Assembly (NCBI GenBank): GCA_019455105.1
Contig: JACFMZ010000010.1
Span: forward strand, 1-44,184
Direction of reading: 5' to 3'
DNA: 44,184 nucleotides
Source of the DNA: Bacteroidota bacterium
GTDB taxonomy: Bacteria > Bacteroidota > Ignavibacteria > UBA10030 > UBA8401
The notes beneath the pieces were generated by a model. It was not told the origin of the DNA, did no database searches, and was given only the letters and a program-made list of their open reading frames with translations. How positions within the stretch are numbered: the stretch's first letter is position 1; each line of letters begins with the position of its first letter. Shown piece by piece: positions 35,743-44,184 of the stretch. The position numbers and the translations under genes are program-made.

Positions 35743-36813
35743 ATGCACCCCATACTTTCAGAACGAAAAAGAATTTTCATCTATCTTTCCGTATGGATTG
35801 GTTTGGGAATTCTTTTTTCATTTGTATTGAAAACATTGTCTGCAATTCCGGCAGCGTATGCCGCGGTTATAGCGCTTCCCATGTTTGTTGTGCTCAGTCA
35901 GTTGAATCTTTCCGCGTGGTTTCTCGCAAAAGTCTTTCCGCCGGATAAATCAGAACTCTGGAAATTATTTTCTGCGCTGGCTGTTTCTACACTGCTCATC
36001 AGCGGAATATGGGGAATGCTCTGCTGGGGCTGGGTAACACTTCTTGAGAGATATTTCTCCGTGCAATTATTTTCTGAAAAAACGGCGGTGCAATTCGGCA
36101 TTGTTGTACTTATCAGCGCGCAGTTATATCTTCTTTCCGTCGGGCTGAGTTATTTTTTTATGACCTTTGAAACATCGCGGACCGCCGAACGGAACGCTTT
36201 GGAATTGCAGCTGCTGGCGCAGAATGCCGAATTAAAAGCATTACGAATGCAGATTAATCCGCATTTTCTTTTCAACAGTTTAAATTCCATTAATGCGCTT
36301 ATTTCACGCAATCCGGAAAAGGCGCGGGAAATGACGACGCTGCTGGCGGATTTTTTCCGAAAGAGTCTGCAGTTCGGCGCGAAAGAAATGATTACGCTCG
36401 GCGAAGAAGTTTCTCTTCTTAATAATTATTTAGCAATTGAAACCATCCGCTTCGGCTCCCGCTTAACCATTGAACAGAATATTGAACCGCCGGCGCTTGC
36501 GGTTCGTGTTCCTCCGCTCATCTTACAGCCGCTGCTGGAAAATGCCGTGAAGCACGGAATTGCCGACTCGCTTTCCGGCGGAACCATCCGCATTTCCGCC
36601 GAACAAAAAAATGAACAAGTCTTTGTTGTCATTGAAAATCCTGTTGATGATGATGGTATGAAGAAAAAAGGAATCGGGCTCGGACTTGAAAATGTCCGCC
36701 GCCGGCTGCAGACGGTTTTTCATGATACCGCAGACCTGCAGACGTACCGCGAAGGTTCAACATTTCGCACGCTGGTCTACTTTCCGATGAACAATATTTT
36801 TGCAGAACAATGA
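35743..36813 (+). CDS. LytS-type sensor histidine kinase
   Basis: A 356-residue membrane sensor kinase of the LytS/YehU class. The N-terminal 140 residues contain four transmembrane segments and no extracellular domain of note, the layout of kinases that sense signals in the membrane or through partner proteins. A short coiled coil (about 145-168) leads to the phospho-acceptor His174 in INPHFLFNSLN, the His_kinase signature. The ATPase domain follows with PPLILQPLLENAVKHG and GIGLGLENVRRRL. Its stop overlaps the response regulator start as ATGA, so the two are coupled. Confidence 0.93.
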   Translation: MHPILSERKRIFIYLSVWIGLGILFSFVLKTLSAIPAAYAAVIALPMFVVLSQLNLSAWFLAKVFPPDKSELWKLFSALAVSTLLISGIWGMLCWGWVTLLERYFSVQLFSEKTAVQFGIVVLISAQLYLLSVGLSYFFMTFETSRTAERNALELQLLAQNAELKALRMQINPHFLFNSLNSINALISRNPEKAREMTTLLADFFRKSLQFGAKEMITLGEEVSLLNNYLAIETIRFGSRLTIEQNIEPPALAVRVPPLILQPLLENAVKHGIADSLSGGTIRISAEQKNEQVFVVIENPVDDDGMKKKGIGLGLENVRRRLQTVFHDTADLQTYREGSTFRTLVYFPMNNIFAEQ

Positions 36814-37556
36814 AACGCCAAACAATGAAAGCAATTATTGTAGATGATGAAGAACCGGCGCGGAACTTGGTGCGGGAATTTCTTTCTGCTCACCGCAATA
36901 TTGAAATTATCGCCGAGTGCGCCAACGGATTTGAAGCGGTAAAAGCCGTTACCGAACAGTATCCCGATATTATGTTTCTCGATATTCAAATGCCGAAGCT
37001 GAACGGATTTGAAGTGCTGGAACTTCTGGATGAACTTCCCGCCGTTATTTTTGTTACGGCATTCGACCAATATGCGCTGAAAGCGTTTGAAGTTCACGCG
37101 GCAGATTATTTGTTAAAACCGTTCACGCAGGAACGGTTCACCGAAGCGCTGAACCATGCGTTGAAACAATTTGAACACAACAAGCATTATTCCGTAAAAA
37201 ATCTTCTGGCGGATGTAAAACCGGAATCGGAAATCCGCGAGCGCATATTAATTAAAGAAGGATCAAAAGTTCTCGTTATTCCTGTTGAAAAGATTGATTA
37301 CATTGAAGCGCAGGATGATTACGTTAGTCTTCGGGTGGAGGGGAAATCGCACCTTAAACAGCAGCGCCTTTCGCTTCTTGAAGAACAGCTGCCGAAGCAT
37401 ATGTTTGTCCGCATTCACCGTTCGTATATTTTAAATATTGAGCGGATTGCTAAGATAGAATTACTCGCAAAAGATTCGCGGGCAGCGCTTCTTAAAAACG
37501 GAACAACGCTTCCCATCAGCCGCACCGGCTATGAAAAACTAAAAGAAATGCTGTAG
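36810..37556 (+). CDS. LytTR-family response regulator
   Basis: DNA-binding partner of the preceding kinase, 248 residues. Receiver domain at about residues 6-125, with the acidic pair Asp12-Asp13, phospho-acceptor Asp58 in MFLDIQMP and the FDQYALKAFEVHAADYLLKPF switch region. LytTR domain at about 145-248 (ILIKEGSKVLVIPVEKIDYIEAQDDYV, HRSYILNI). The start may be the coupled ATG at 36810 or the ATG at 36825; both lie at the very N-terminus. Targets are unknown, but the adjoining LiaF-like genes are good candidates for autoregulation. I could not pick out a LytTR direct-repeat operator in the leader of the operon. Confidence 0.93.
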   Translation: MKRQTMKAIIVDDEEPARNLVREFLSAHRNIEIIAECANGFEAVKAVTEQYPDIMFLDIQMPKLNGFEVLELLDELPAVIFVTAFDQYALKAFEVHAADYLLKPFTQERFTEALNHALKQFEHNKHYSVKNLLADVKPESEIRERILIKEGSKVLVIPVEKIDYIEAQDDYVSLRVEGKSHLKQQRLSLLEEQLPKHMFVRIHRSYILNIERIAKIELLAKDSRAALLKNGTTLPISRTGYEKLKEML

Positions 37557-37595
37557 CATTCTTTTTTTTCTTCTTTTACTTTCTTATACTTCCGT

Positions 37596-38210
37596 ATGAA
37601 TTTTCGCCTGCCATATTCGTCCATAATTACCTCGGGTTCAAATTATCTTATCGCGCTCTTGTTTCTTGTTACGTGGACACATCCGAACACGTTGGGAAAC
37701 GATATGCTGAACTCGCTCTCGGTAATTATTTTTATGGAATTTATTATCATTCACTCCGCGGCGTTTATGACGGTTGTGTTTTTTCTTGATAAACCCCCGT
37801 TGACAAAGCTCGCCGCTTTTTTCGGACTCGGCATTTTTTATTCAATTTTTGTTATTGCATATTCGGTAAGTTACGGAGAGTGGTGGCCCCTTTGGTCGTT
37901 TTGGCTCTTAATTATTAACCGGCTTATCGCCATGTTCAGCGGAAAGAAAGATGAGAACTTCATAACATCGGCGGTTGCCGTATGGGCGTCAAGCGTCTTT
38001 GCCTACATTATTGGAATTTTTGCTTTCTTGCTGCTGCCGGTTCCTGAATTCGGCATAACGGAAGAAGCGCGAAAACAATTTACCGCCAGCACATTATGGT
38101 TCAGCGATCCGGCATCGCTTCTGGCATTCGGCGTGTTTTATTATTTTTGTGTCGGAACGGCGCAATTTTTTATCTTAAAGAAGAAAAAAATTCTCGAACT
38201 TCCTGTATAA
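37596..38210 (+). CDS. Multi-pass membrane protein of unknown function
   Basis: A 204-residue hydrophobic protein with about five or six predicted transmembrane segments (SNYLIALLFLVTW, SVIIFMEFIIIHSAAFMTVVFFL, LAAFFGLGIFYSIFVIAYSV, WPLWSFWLLIINRLIAMF, AVWASSVFAYIIGIFAFLLL, LLAFGVFYYFCVGTAQFFIL). It ends in a short basic tail (KKKKI). No motif I recognise. It follows the response regulator by 39 pyrimidine-rich bases without a terminator, so it may belong to the same transcript and be a target of, or accessory to, the two-component system. A good Shine-Dalgarno is not obvious. Confidence 0.65.
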   Translation: MNFRLPYSSIITSGSNYLIALLFLVTWTHPNTLGNDMLNSLSVIIFMEFIIIHSAAFMTVVFFLDKPPLTKLAAFFGLGIFYSIFVIAYSVSYGEWWPLWSFWLLIINRLIAMFSGKKDENFITSAVAVWASSVFAYIIGIFAFLLLPVPEFGITEEARKQFTASTLWFSDPASLLAFGVFYYFCVGTAQFFILKKKKILELPV

Positions 38211-38237
38211 ATTATCTGCCGCATAGTTTCATCAAAA

Positions 38238-39140
38238 ATGAAATTCAAATATTACACATGCGATGTTTTTACGGAAAAGCGTTTCGGCGGAAATCAGCTT
38301 GCGGTATTTCCTTCTGCCGAACATATACCGGAAAAATTTTTACCGGCAATTACCAAAGAATTTAATTTTTCCGAAACGGCTTTTATTTATCCGCCGCAGA
38401 ATACGGCTCACACAAAACGCGTGCGTATTTTTACTCCCGGCGCTGAGCTGCCGTTTGCCGGACATCCAACCATCGGAGCGGCATTTGTTTTGGCGGCAAT
38501 CGGCGAGATTTCGCTTGAGGCGGAAGAAACAACGATTGTCTTAGAAGAAGGAGTAGGGAGCGTTCCGGTAAAAATAATTTCAAAAAACCGAACGCCCGAA
38601 TTTCTTCAACTAACGGCGGCAAAACGTCCGGAATTTTTTTCGGCACCGGACGGAAAAGCAATAATGGAATTTCTTTCGCTTTCGGCAAACGATTGGAATG
38701 ATAATTATCCGGTGCAGATTGTTTCGTGCGGAGTTCCTTTTCTTTTTGTTTCGGTAACCTCGCTTGAAGCGCTGCGGCGCATTTCAGTGAATGTGCAGAA
38801 ACTTGACCAAACGCTTCGTAATTATTCTTCACAGGATGTCTTTGTCTTTGCAGAACAGGAAGAGCAGTCTCATGTGGATTTCCGCGTCAGAATGTTTGCA
38901 CCGGTAATGGGAATTCCCGAAGATCCCGCAACAGGGAGCGCGGCGGCTTCGTTCGCAGGATATCTGGCGCAGCAGAATTCTCTTTACAACGGAACATTGC
39001 AGTGGAAGATTGAACAGGGAATTGAAATGGGGAGACCGAGTCAATTATTTCTTGAAGCAGAAAAAGCGAACGGAACAATCTCTGCAACTCGCGTCGGCGG
39101 TTCCGCCGTTTTGGTGTGTGAAGGTATACTGGAAATTTAA
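38238..39140 (+). CDS. PhzF family isomerase/epimerase-like protein
   Basis: A 300-residue member of the PhzF/diaminopimelate-epimerase-fold family. Two similar halves are visible: the first begins [20 protein letters not shown] with the catalytic Glu46 in NFSETAF and [15 protein letters not shown]; the second contains [22 protein letters not shown]. The family includes the phenazine isomerase PhzF and many enzymes of unknown substrate. No other phenazine genes occur here, so a phenazine role is unlikely; a house-keeping isomerase or metabolite-repair function is as plausible. Confidence 0.9.
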   Translation: MKFKYYTCDVFTEKRFGGNQLAVFPSAEHIPEKFLPAITKEFNFSETAFIYPPQNTAHTKRVRIFTPGAELPFAGHPTIGAAFVLAAIGEISLEAEETTIVLEEGVGSVPVKIISKNRTPEFLQLTAAKRPEFFSAPDGKAIMEFLSLSANDWNDNYPVQIVSCGVPFLFVSVTSLEALRRISVNVQKLDQTLRNYSSQDVFVFAEQEEQSHVDFRVRMFAPVMGIPEDPATGSAAASFAGYLAQQNSLYNGTLQWKIEQGIEMGRPSQLFLEAEKANGTISATRVGGSAVLVCEGILEI

Positions 39141-39163
39141 ATTTTTTTTGAAAGGAAAAGTCC

Positions 39164-39373
39164 ATGAAACGCTCGACGAAATTTTTTATTCTTACCATGG
39201 CGATAAATATATTTCTTTCCATTCTTACGGTGTTCAATTCGTGGCTGAAGGAAGTTCGGGTTATTGATTTGGTAACATTTTACGCTACCGCATTCGGTGC
39301 CGGCGCTTCGGCGACGGCTGTTGCCGTTACCTTTCTCAAGCCGAAATCTCCGCCGGAAAAAGAGACGCCGTAA
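39164..39373 (+). CDS. Small membrane protein of unknown function (69 aa)
   Basis: A short protein with a basic start (MKRSTK) and two hydrophobic stretches (about residues 7-24 and 35-60), followed by a Pro/Lys tail. GAAAGGAAAAG lies at a good distance upstream of the ATG, and the gene is 23 bases after the PhzF gene, so it is probably translated. No homology is recognised. It runs tail-to-tail with the carbonic anhydrase gene with only 8 bases between and no hairpin. Confidence 0.6.
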   Translation: MKRSTKFFILTMAINIFLSILTVFNSWLKEVRVIDLVTFYATAFGAGASATAVAVTFLKPKSPPEKETP

Positions 39374-39381
39374 CTTTTTTG

Positions 39382-40032
39382 CTATCGAACGCCGAGCCGC
39401 TGCACCGCTTTTTCGTAATACGGCAGAATCTGTTCGTGATTTTCTATGGTGATTTCCATATCGCGAAGCAGCCCGTCGGTAAGTCCGTAAATCCATCCGT
39501 GAACTGCCAGCGGCTGATTTCGTTCCCACGCATCCTGCACAATTGTCGTGCGGCAGACATTTACCACCTGTTCAATAACATTTAATTCGCACAAGCGGTT
39601 GGTGCGATGCTCCTCGGCGGATTCATCATCAACAAGAGATTTATGTTTTTGGTAGATATCCTGAATGTGCCGAAGCCAGTTATCAATCAGACCGAACTTT
39701 CCGTTCTGCATTGCGGCGCGGATTCCTCCGCAGCCGTAATGGCCTGTTACAATAATGTGTTTAACGTGCAGAACGTCAACGGCATATTGAAGAACGGAAA
39801 GACAATTCAAATCTGTATGCACAACAACGTTGGCAATATTGCGGTGAACAAACATTTCTCCCGGCAGCAGATCAACAATTTCATTTGCCGGAACGCGGCT
39901 GTCCGAACAACCGATCCACAAGTATTCGGGATTCTGCTGTTTGGAAAGCTTTTCAAAAAAATCTTTCTGCTCTTTTTTTTGACGCGCCGCCCATTGTACG
40001 TTATTTTCAAATAAATGATGAAGTAATCTCAC
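39382..40032 (-). CDS. Beta-class carbonic anhydrase
   Basis: Zinc enzyme interconverting CO2 and bicarbonate, 216 residues, cytosolic. All zinc-site residues are present: Cys42, Asp44 and Arg46 in the CSDSR motif, His98 and Cys101 in GHYGCGG. The sequence is close to the Can/type-A beta group (FVHRNIANVVVHTDLNCLSVLQYAV). Bicarbonate supply would serve carboxylases. It starts 4 bases after the glycogen synthase stop, so the two are likely co-transcribed. Confidence 0.95.
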   Translation of the reverse strand: MRLLHHLFENNVQWAARQKKEQKDFFEKLSKQQNPEYLWIGCSDSRVPANEIVDLLPGEMFVHRNIANVVVHTDLNCLSVLQYAVDVLHVKHIIVTGHYGCGGIRAAMQNGKFGLIDNWLRHIQDIYQKHKSLVDDESAEEHRTNRLCELNVIEQVVNVCRTTIVQDAWERNQPLAVHGWIYGLTDGLLRDMEITIENHEQILPYYEKAVQRLGVR

Positions 40033-40036
40033 CGAA

Positions 40037-41500
40037 TTATCTCCTTATGATCGCTTGTTCGTACAGCCGTTTATATTTTCGCGCCGAAGAATTCCACGAG
40101 AAGTCTCCGCGCATGCCGTTTTGTTGTATTCTCTTCCATTCGTCCGGAAGATGAAAAGAATCTATTGCGCGCTTTACGGCGTGAAGCAGCGCCTCGCCTT
40201 CTGCCGGCACAAACGAAAATCCGTTCCCTGAATAATCATTTTGCGCCGCATAGTCGTGCCAGTCCCGCACCGTATCGGCAAGCCCGCCGGTTTTGCGGAC
40301 AATCGGAACCGTTCCGTACCGCAGCGAATACATTTGATTGAGTCCGCACGGTTCATAATGCGACGGCATAAGAAACATATCGGCGCCCGCTTCAATGAGA
40401 TGCGCAAGTTCGTTGCTGAAACCGATATGACACCAGCACTGATGTGGAAATGTTTTACTCATTGTTTGAAAAAGAGTTTCATACTGCGGTTTTCCTGATC
40501 CAAGAATAATCCACTGTGCCGGAAGCGCAAGAAGCTCTTGAATTTTGGATTCAATAAGATCAAAACCTTTTTGCTCAACGAGGCGAGAAATAATTCCGAT
40601 GAGCGGAACAGCCTCATCAAAAGGAATGGTGGTTTTTGCAAGCAGTGTCTGTTTTATAATTTTCTTGTTTGAAAGATTCCCGGCAGAATAATGAACAGGA
40701 AGATACGTATCCGTTTCAGGATTCCATTCGTCAATATCAATTCCATTTAAGACGCCGTGCAGCACTGCTTCGCGGAGTTTAATAACATCTTGTAATCCTG
40801 CGCCGAAGTGCGGCGTGAGAATTTCTTTTGCATACATTTCGCTTACTGTACTGATAATTTCCGAAAAAAGAATTCCTCCTTTTAGAAACGAAACGCCTCC
40901 TTCAAAGCGCAGCGCATCAACGGCGCGCTCGCGCGAAGGATCAATTTCTGCTTTCCAAAGCGCGTCGTAGGAAAACTTTCCTTGATACCCGATATTGTGA
41001 ATGGACATCAGCGTTGCGGTCGCATCAAACATGCGATCCCAGGAATAATTTTCTTTCAGCAGAATCGGAATCAATCCCGTCTGCCAGTCGTTGCAGTGCA
41101 TAACATCCGGTTTCCATTGCAGGCGCTGCAATATTTCAATTACCGCTTTTTGAAAAAGAATAAACCGTTCGTCTTCGTCGGGGGCGTCGCTGTAGATTTT
41201 GCCGCGAAAAAAATATTCCCGGCAGTCAATAAAATATACTTCCACCGATGAATTGGAAATGCGCGCCGTATGCAGATACACAGCGCGCGGAATACCGGCA
41301 ACGCGCACGTTGGTAACGCCGAATTCCGATTCAAATTTTAGATTGAATTTTTTTTCATCAATCGAATCATACTTCGGAAGAAACACTTTAACGGCAATTC
41401 CCAATTCCGCAAGGTACCGGGGAAGGGTTCCGACAACGTCGGCGAGTCCGCCGGTTTTTACAAACGGAAAACATTCTGAAGAGAGTATGGCAATGTTCAT
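40037..41500 (-). CDS. glgA: Glycogen synthase (ADP-glucose type)
   Basis: Glycosyltransferase family 5 enzyme extending alpha-1,4-glucan from ADP-glucose, 487 residues. The family start SSECFPFVKTGGLADVVGTLP carries the substrate-binding Lys15 and GGL. Later marks are MHCNDWQTGLIPILL, the GIDIDEWNPETD segment, SRLVEQKGFDL and the C-terminal SHYEPCGLNQMYSLRYGT, which holds the catalytic-site glutamate. The start follows an AAAGG-type site. The other glycogen genes (glgB, glgC, glgP) are not in the window, but the partial glycosidase-like gene upstream fits the same pathway. Confidence 0.95.
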   Translation of the reverse strand: MNIAILSSECFPFVKTGGLADVVGTLPRYLAELGIAVKVFLPKYDSIDEKKFNLKFESEFGVTNVRVAGIPRAVYLHTARISNSSVEVYFIDCREYFFRGKIYSDAPDEDERFILFQKAVIEILQRLQWKPDVMHCNDWQTGLIPILLKENYSWDRMFDATATLMSIHNIGYQGKFSYDALWKAEIDPSRERAVDALRFEGGVSFLKGGILFSEIISTVSEMYAKEILTPHFGAGLQDVIKLREAVLHGVLNGIDIDEWNPETDTYLPVHYSAGNLSNKKIIKQTLLAKTTIPFDEAVPLIGIISRLVEQKGFDLIESKIQELLALPAQWIILGSGKPQYETLFQTMSKTFPHQCWCHIGFSNELAHLIEAGADMFLMPSHYEPCGLNQMYSLRYGTVPIVRKTGGLADTVRDWHDYAAQNDYSGNGFSFVPAEGEALLHAVKRAIDSFHLPDEWKRIQQNGMRGDFSWNSSARKYKRLYEQAIIRR

Positions 41501-41583
41501 AAAGGAAAGCGTTGTTGTAACAGAATATGAAGAAATTGCGTGAAAATGTAAAAGAAAAAATGTGCTGCAGAAATGAACCGGCG

Positions 41584-43641
41584 TTAATATTCACCCAGCC
41601 ATTCTTCGTCGGTGGAAACAAATTCGATGTTCAAATATTTTTCCGCCAGAAGAATCACCGGCGCGCAGACTGCCGGACTGCGTAATGCTTCGTTCAGCGC
41701 CCGCTGATATAACGCAACGGCTTCGCTCCGCTTTTTAACCGTTTCCAGCGTGTTTCCGTATCTCACTGCGCTTAATAAAGGATAGAGCTGCGGCGCATCG
41801 GAAGTTTTTGACTGCATTGCTTTGAAGAAATATTCCTGCGCCTTTTCCGTATTTCGCTGAAGCATGGAAATTTTTCCGAGAGAAAAAAGAGCGAGAGCAT
41901 TGGTTCCCGTGCCGTTATTCGGATCGAGTTCCAATGTTAATAACGCTTCCCGTTCCGCTTCTTCCAAGTTTCGACGATACATCCGATATAAAACCGACGT
42001 CCGTGCATGCGCCTGTATGCGGAGATCAACGAGCCAGCGTAATATTTTTAACTGCGGATCAAGTTCCAGCGAAGTCGGTGGCGAGGGGAAAACAAACGAC
42101 AGCTCCTGCCTTGCGCGGTCCAGAAAAATTCTCTTTTGCTGCACTCTGGTTCCGAATGAAAAGAAAAATGTTACGGGCACGGAAAATATTTCTCCCCGCT
42201 GCGAAACGGAAATTTTTGTTTCATACAGTCCGCGGGGCATACGCTGTGTTTCGTGCGAAAAAACAAATTCAGGAATTTCCGTTTTGGCAGTCCATTCCTG
42301 AAAGAACCACGAAAGAGAAGAACCATACCGGCGATCGCAGATGTTTTGGAGTTCCGTCAGCGAAGATATTTTTTCCGAAGAAAGAGACGTAATAACGTCC
42401 TCCATTAATTTTTCGCCGAGAACATATTCCAGCATAAGAAAGAGATATCTTCCTTTGAACAACGCCTGATGCCGCTCGTAGGCGCTATGCATTGTATTCT
42501 GTTGTAACGAAGGAGCGGGAAAGAAATCCAAAATGTTGGAAAGTACATCGCGCCGTTCACGAAGCTGAGCATCGGACGAATTGAAAAAAATATTTTGATA
42601 ATATTTTGTTGCCAGAAATCCGGCAAAGGCGCTCTTCAGCCACGGCAGCGAATCAGTGCTCGGGGGAGAAAAATTTCCCGCCAGTTGAACAATCCACGGA
42701 TTGCGGGCTGAGTATTGAAATGCCGACGAATCGAAAACGCTGTAGGCGGGAGAGCCGGATAAAACGGCAAGAGCGCCGCAGGAATCTTCATCGGTGCGGA
42801 GCGGCGGCGGCGAGAGAAAATATTGCAGCGAAAAAACTTTTTTTCCGGTGAGAGAAGAAAAATACTGTTCCGCATCAATCAGAAAATGATGAAGCGAATC
42901 GAGAAATAATTCGTTACAGGAATGATTAATAAAATATGCAGAAACCGAAAATGAAGAATCAGGCGAAACCGTCAGCCGGCGCTCAAGCTGTTCCGCGCCG
43001 AGAAATGAAAAAGCATTTTCCATTGACAGAGCGGTATCCGAAAGAAAAAGAAAATGCATCTTCGCGGAATCTGAAAGCGATTCACGAAGAGAGCCGTGAG
43101 CGAGAGTTTTCGGCGAAGAGAAATTCAATTTCAGCCGAGCCGATGCAATGGTTGAAACCGCCGAACCGTTTGAGAAAAGAGCAGGAAGCCAGCCGGAAAT
43201 GTTACGCTGACGCAGCAAGATACACTGGGAAGTAATTGTTTGAGCTGTTCCGGCGGAGGCTTCAAACTCTCCGTCGAATTCCAATCGGATGAAAAACGAA
43301 TCAGCGCGGAAAAAATAGTTGGGGAGTTCAACGATCAGCTCATTACTCTTTTCGCCGGGGAAAGATGCCAGTAATTTTTTGCTGTACTTTGAATTATTTT
43401 CATCAACCGCTTTGCTGAAATCAACATTAGGGGGAAAAATAAACGTGACGGAATTCAGTGAATCTGCAAGCGCGCGAATCCACAATGATGCTTCGGCGGA
43501 ATATTCTCCGCGGGATTCATTGAACGATGCGGTTACCTCATATCGGATAATTTCACAAGAATAATTCTGCGCCGTTCCTGCCGGAGAAAAAAGGAAGAAC
43601 AGAAAAACCCATAGTGCATAGCTGTAAAAAAAACGAATCAC
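41584..43641 (-). CDS. Secreted M1-peptidase-like protein lacking the zinc motif, with C-terminal TPR region
   Basis: A 685-residue exported protein (signal peptide about residues 1-24, ending AGTAQN). The N-terminal beta domain and the middle follow the order of M1 aminopeptidases, but key residues are gone. CGALAVLSGS (288-297) sits where the GAMEN motif belongs. PWIVQLAGNF (315-324) stands in place of the HEXXH-x-W element. WLKSAFAGFLATKYY (334-348) replaces W-L-N-E-G-F-A and loses its zinc-binding Glu. A later FKGRYLFLMLEYVLGE and SLSWFFQEW still match the family. Residues about 555-680 are helical repeats of the TPR type (EAEREALLTLELDPNNG; SEAVALYQRALNEAL). I infer a non-catalytic binding or scaffold protein. 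It lies upstream of glgA on the same strand. Confidence 0.75.
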   Translation of the reverse strand: MIRFFYSYALWVFLFFLFSPAGTAQNYSCEIIRYEVTASFNESRGEYSAEASLWIRALADSLNSVTFIFPPNVDFSKAVDENNSKYSKKLLASFPGEKSNELIVELPNYFFRADSFFIRLEFDGEFEASAGTAQTITSQCILLRQRNISGWLPALFSNGSAVSTIASARLKLNFSSPKTLAHGSLRESLSDSAKMHFLFLSDTALSMENAFSFLGAEQLERRLTVSPDSSFSVSAYFINHSCNELFLDSLHHFLIDAEQYFSSLTGKKVFSLQYFLSPPPLRTDEDSCGALAVLSGSPAYSVFDSSAFQYSARNPWIVQLAGNFSPPSTDSLPWLKSAFAGFLATKYYQNIFFNSSDAQLRERRDVLSNILDFFPAPSLQQNTMHSAYERHQALFKGRYLFLMLEYVLGEKLMEDVITSLSSEKISSLTELQNICDRRYGSSLSWFFQEWTAKTEIPEFVFSHETQRMPRGLYETKISVSQRGEIFSVPVTFFFSFGTRVQQKRIFLDRARQELSFVFPSPPTSLELDPQLKILRWLVDLRIQAHARTSVLYRMYRRNLEEAEREALLTLELDPNNGTGTNALALFSLGKISMLQRNTEKAQEYFFKAMQSKTSDAPQLYPLLSAVRYGNTLETVKKRSEAVALYQRALNEALRSPAVCAPVILLAEKYLNIEFVSTDEEWLGEY

Positions 43642-43703
43642 AATTTCTCCCCCAAAACTTTATTTGAACAATTATTCCGCCGCTTCGCGATGCGAACTTT
43701 TAT

Positions 43704-44184
43704 TCACCGATGATGATAATAATCCATTAACGCAAGAAGATACGTTCCCGCGCCGAAACCAACCATGGGAATTGCCCCTTCATACACGGCGCTGTTCCGA
43801 TCATACAATTCAGGAATTAGATGAAAATTTAATTCCGCCTGTGCGGTAATAAAATCCAGCATTACTTTGGCTTTCTGCGGTTCGTTAAAACAGCAGTATG
43901 CTGAAGCAAGACGGGTATCGAGAAAAACCCATTCCTGCCCGTCGTACCAGTCGTTGCTTGCCGTGCGGACAAATCCGCGCCGCTCATCGGAAACATGAAG
44001 CTTCGTTGTATATTCGGCAACATGCGAGCGAAAGAGGCTGTCGTTCTGAATAATTCTGGAAGCAAAAATTTCAAAAGTACCGGCATCATAATAATCGCCG
44101 TCGTGTTCCATCGCTTCAAAATTTCCTTTAATAAATTTTCTCTGTATAACAAGAGCCGTTTCAATTCCGTTCACAAGCCGGTCT
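43704..44184 (-). CDS. Six-hairpin (GH15-like) glycosidase-like protein, C-terminal part, cut by the window edge
   Basis: Only the last 160 codons are in the window; the frame is open to the right edge, so the true start lies beyond 44184. The GTG near 44174 is just an internal codon. The visible part has the helix-hairpin rhythm of six-hairpin glycosidases: YYDAGTFEIFASRIIQ, then DWYDGQEWVFLDTRLASAYC, KAKVMLDFITAQAEL, LIPELYDRNS and VGFGAGTYLLALMDYY, which recall the end of glucoamylase-like (GH15) barrels. The nearness of glgA supports an alpha-glucan role. Subfamily and catalytic residues cannot be judged from this fragment. Confidence 0.6.
   Translation of the reverse strand, partial: DRLVNGIETALVIQRKFIKGNFEAMEHDGDYYDAGTFEIFASRIIQNDSLFRSHVAEYTTKLHVSDERRGFVRTASNDWYDGQEWVFLDTRLASAYCCFNEPQKAKVMLDFITAQAELNFHLIPELYDRNSAVYEGAIPMVGFGAGTYLLALMDYYHHR

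Noticed and set aside
38238-39140. Phenazine biosynthesis
   Set aside because: PhzF-family proteins are widespread outside phenazine clusters and no other phz gene is present here.

Overview
The window is a gene-dense chromosomal segment from a Gram-negative bacterium of the Bacteroidota/Chlorobiota/Ignavibacteriota neighbourhood. Evidence: two secreted proteins carry the type IX secretion (T9SS) sorting signature with an NYPNPFNPST core, and there are DUF2851, HYC_CC_PP, VF530, peptidase M49 and Bacteroidota-type dCTP deaminase genes. An Ignavibacteria-like or Kapabacteria-like lineage fits best, but I cannot fix the genus. I recognised no tRNA, rRNA, CRISPR array, insertion sequence or prophage, and no gene-free stretch exceeds 300 bases. 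Lone housekeeping genes alternate with a few clear operons, so this reads as core chromosome rather than an island.

Layout, left to right. (1) A secreted S9 prolyl-oligopeptidase-family peptidase (123-2192) ends at a strong terminator. (2) A + strand run (2458-5643) encodes a 2-oxoacid:ferredoxin oxidoreductase as an alpha subunit plus a fused beta-gamma subunit, then a 76-residue two-helix ferritin-like protein and a single-domain globin. (3) A metal-efflux locus (5697-12688) holds an HYC_CC_PP protein, a secreted HMA protein, and a TolC/CusB/CusA tripartite pump whose adaptor carries an N-terminal metal-binding motif and a C-terminal cupredoxin domain. (4) A - strand block (12749-16868) reads HtpG, serine hydrolase, VF530 protein and YciH/SUI1 factor, partly linked by ATGA overlaps. 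(5) Two - strand T9SS cargo genes follow (17056-19606), the second interrupted by an in-frame TGA inside its sorting domain.

(6) A + strand series (19806-34211) carries a channel-like membrane protein, dCTP deaminase, a second S9 peptidase, an Mrr-type nuclease, PyrF, DUF2851, a secreted M49 dipeptidyl peptidase, Lon, DnaX and a secreted protein of unknown role. (7) A likely envelope-sensing operon (34353-37556) holds two LiaI/LiaF-like membrane proteins, a membrane zinc-ribbon protein, a LytS-type histidine kinase and a LytTR response regulator. It is followed by a membrane protein, a PhzF-family protein and a small membrane protein. (8) A - strand group enters from the right edge: a partial six-hairpin-glycosidase-like protein, a secreted M1-peptidase-like protein that appears to have lost its zinc site and gained a TPR tail, glycogen synthase and beta-carbonic anhydrase.

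Functional themes are extracellular peptide digestion (two S9 peptidases and one M49 peptidase, all with signal peptides), ferredoxin-linked 2-oxoacid metabolism next to oxygen- or iron-handling proteins, copper/silver-type efflux, envelope sensing, and glycogen metabolism. The observations most worth following up are the oxidoreductase/ferritin-like/globin operon with its beta-gamma fusion, the cupredoxin-fused efflux adaptor, the M1 pseudopeptidase, and the T9SS gene broken by TGA.
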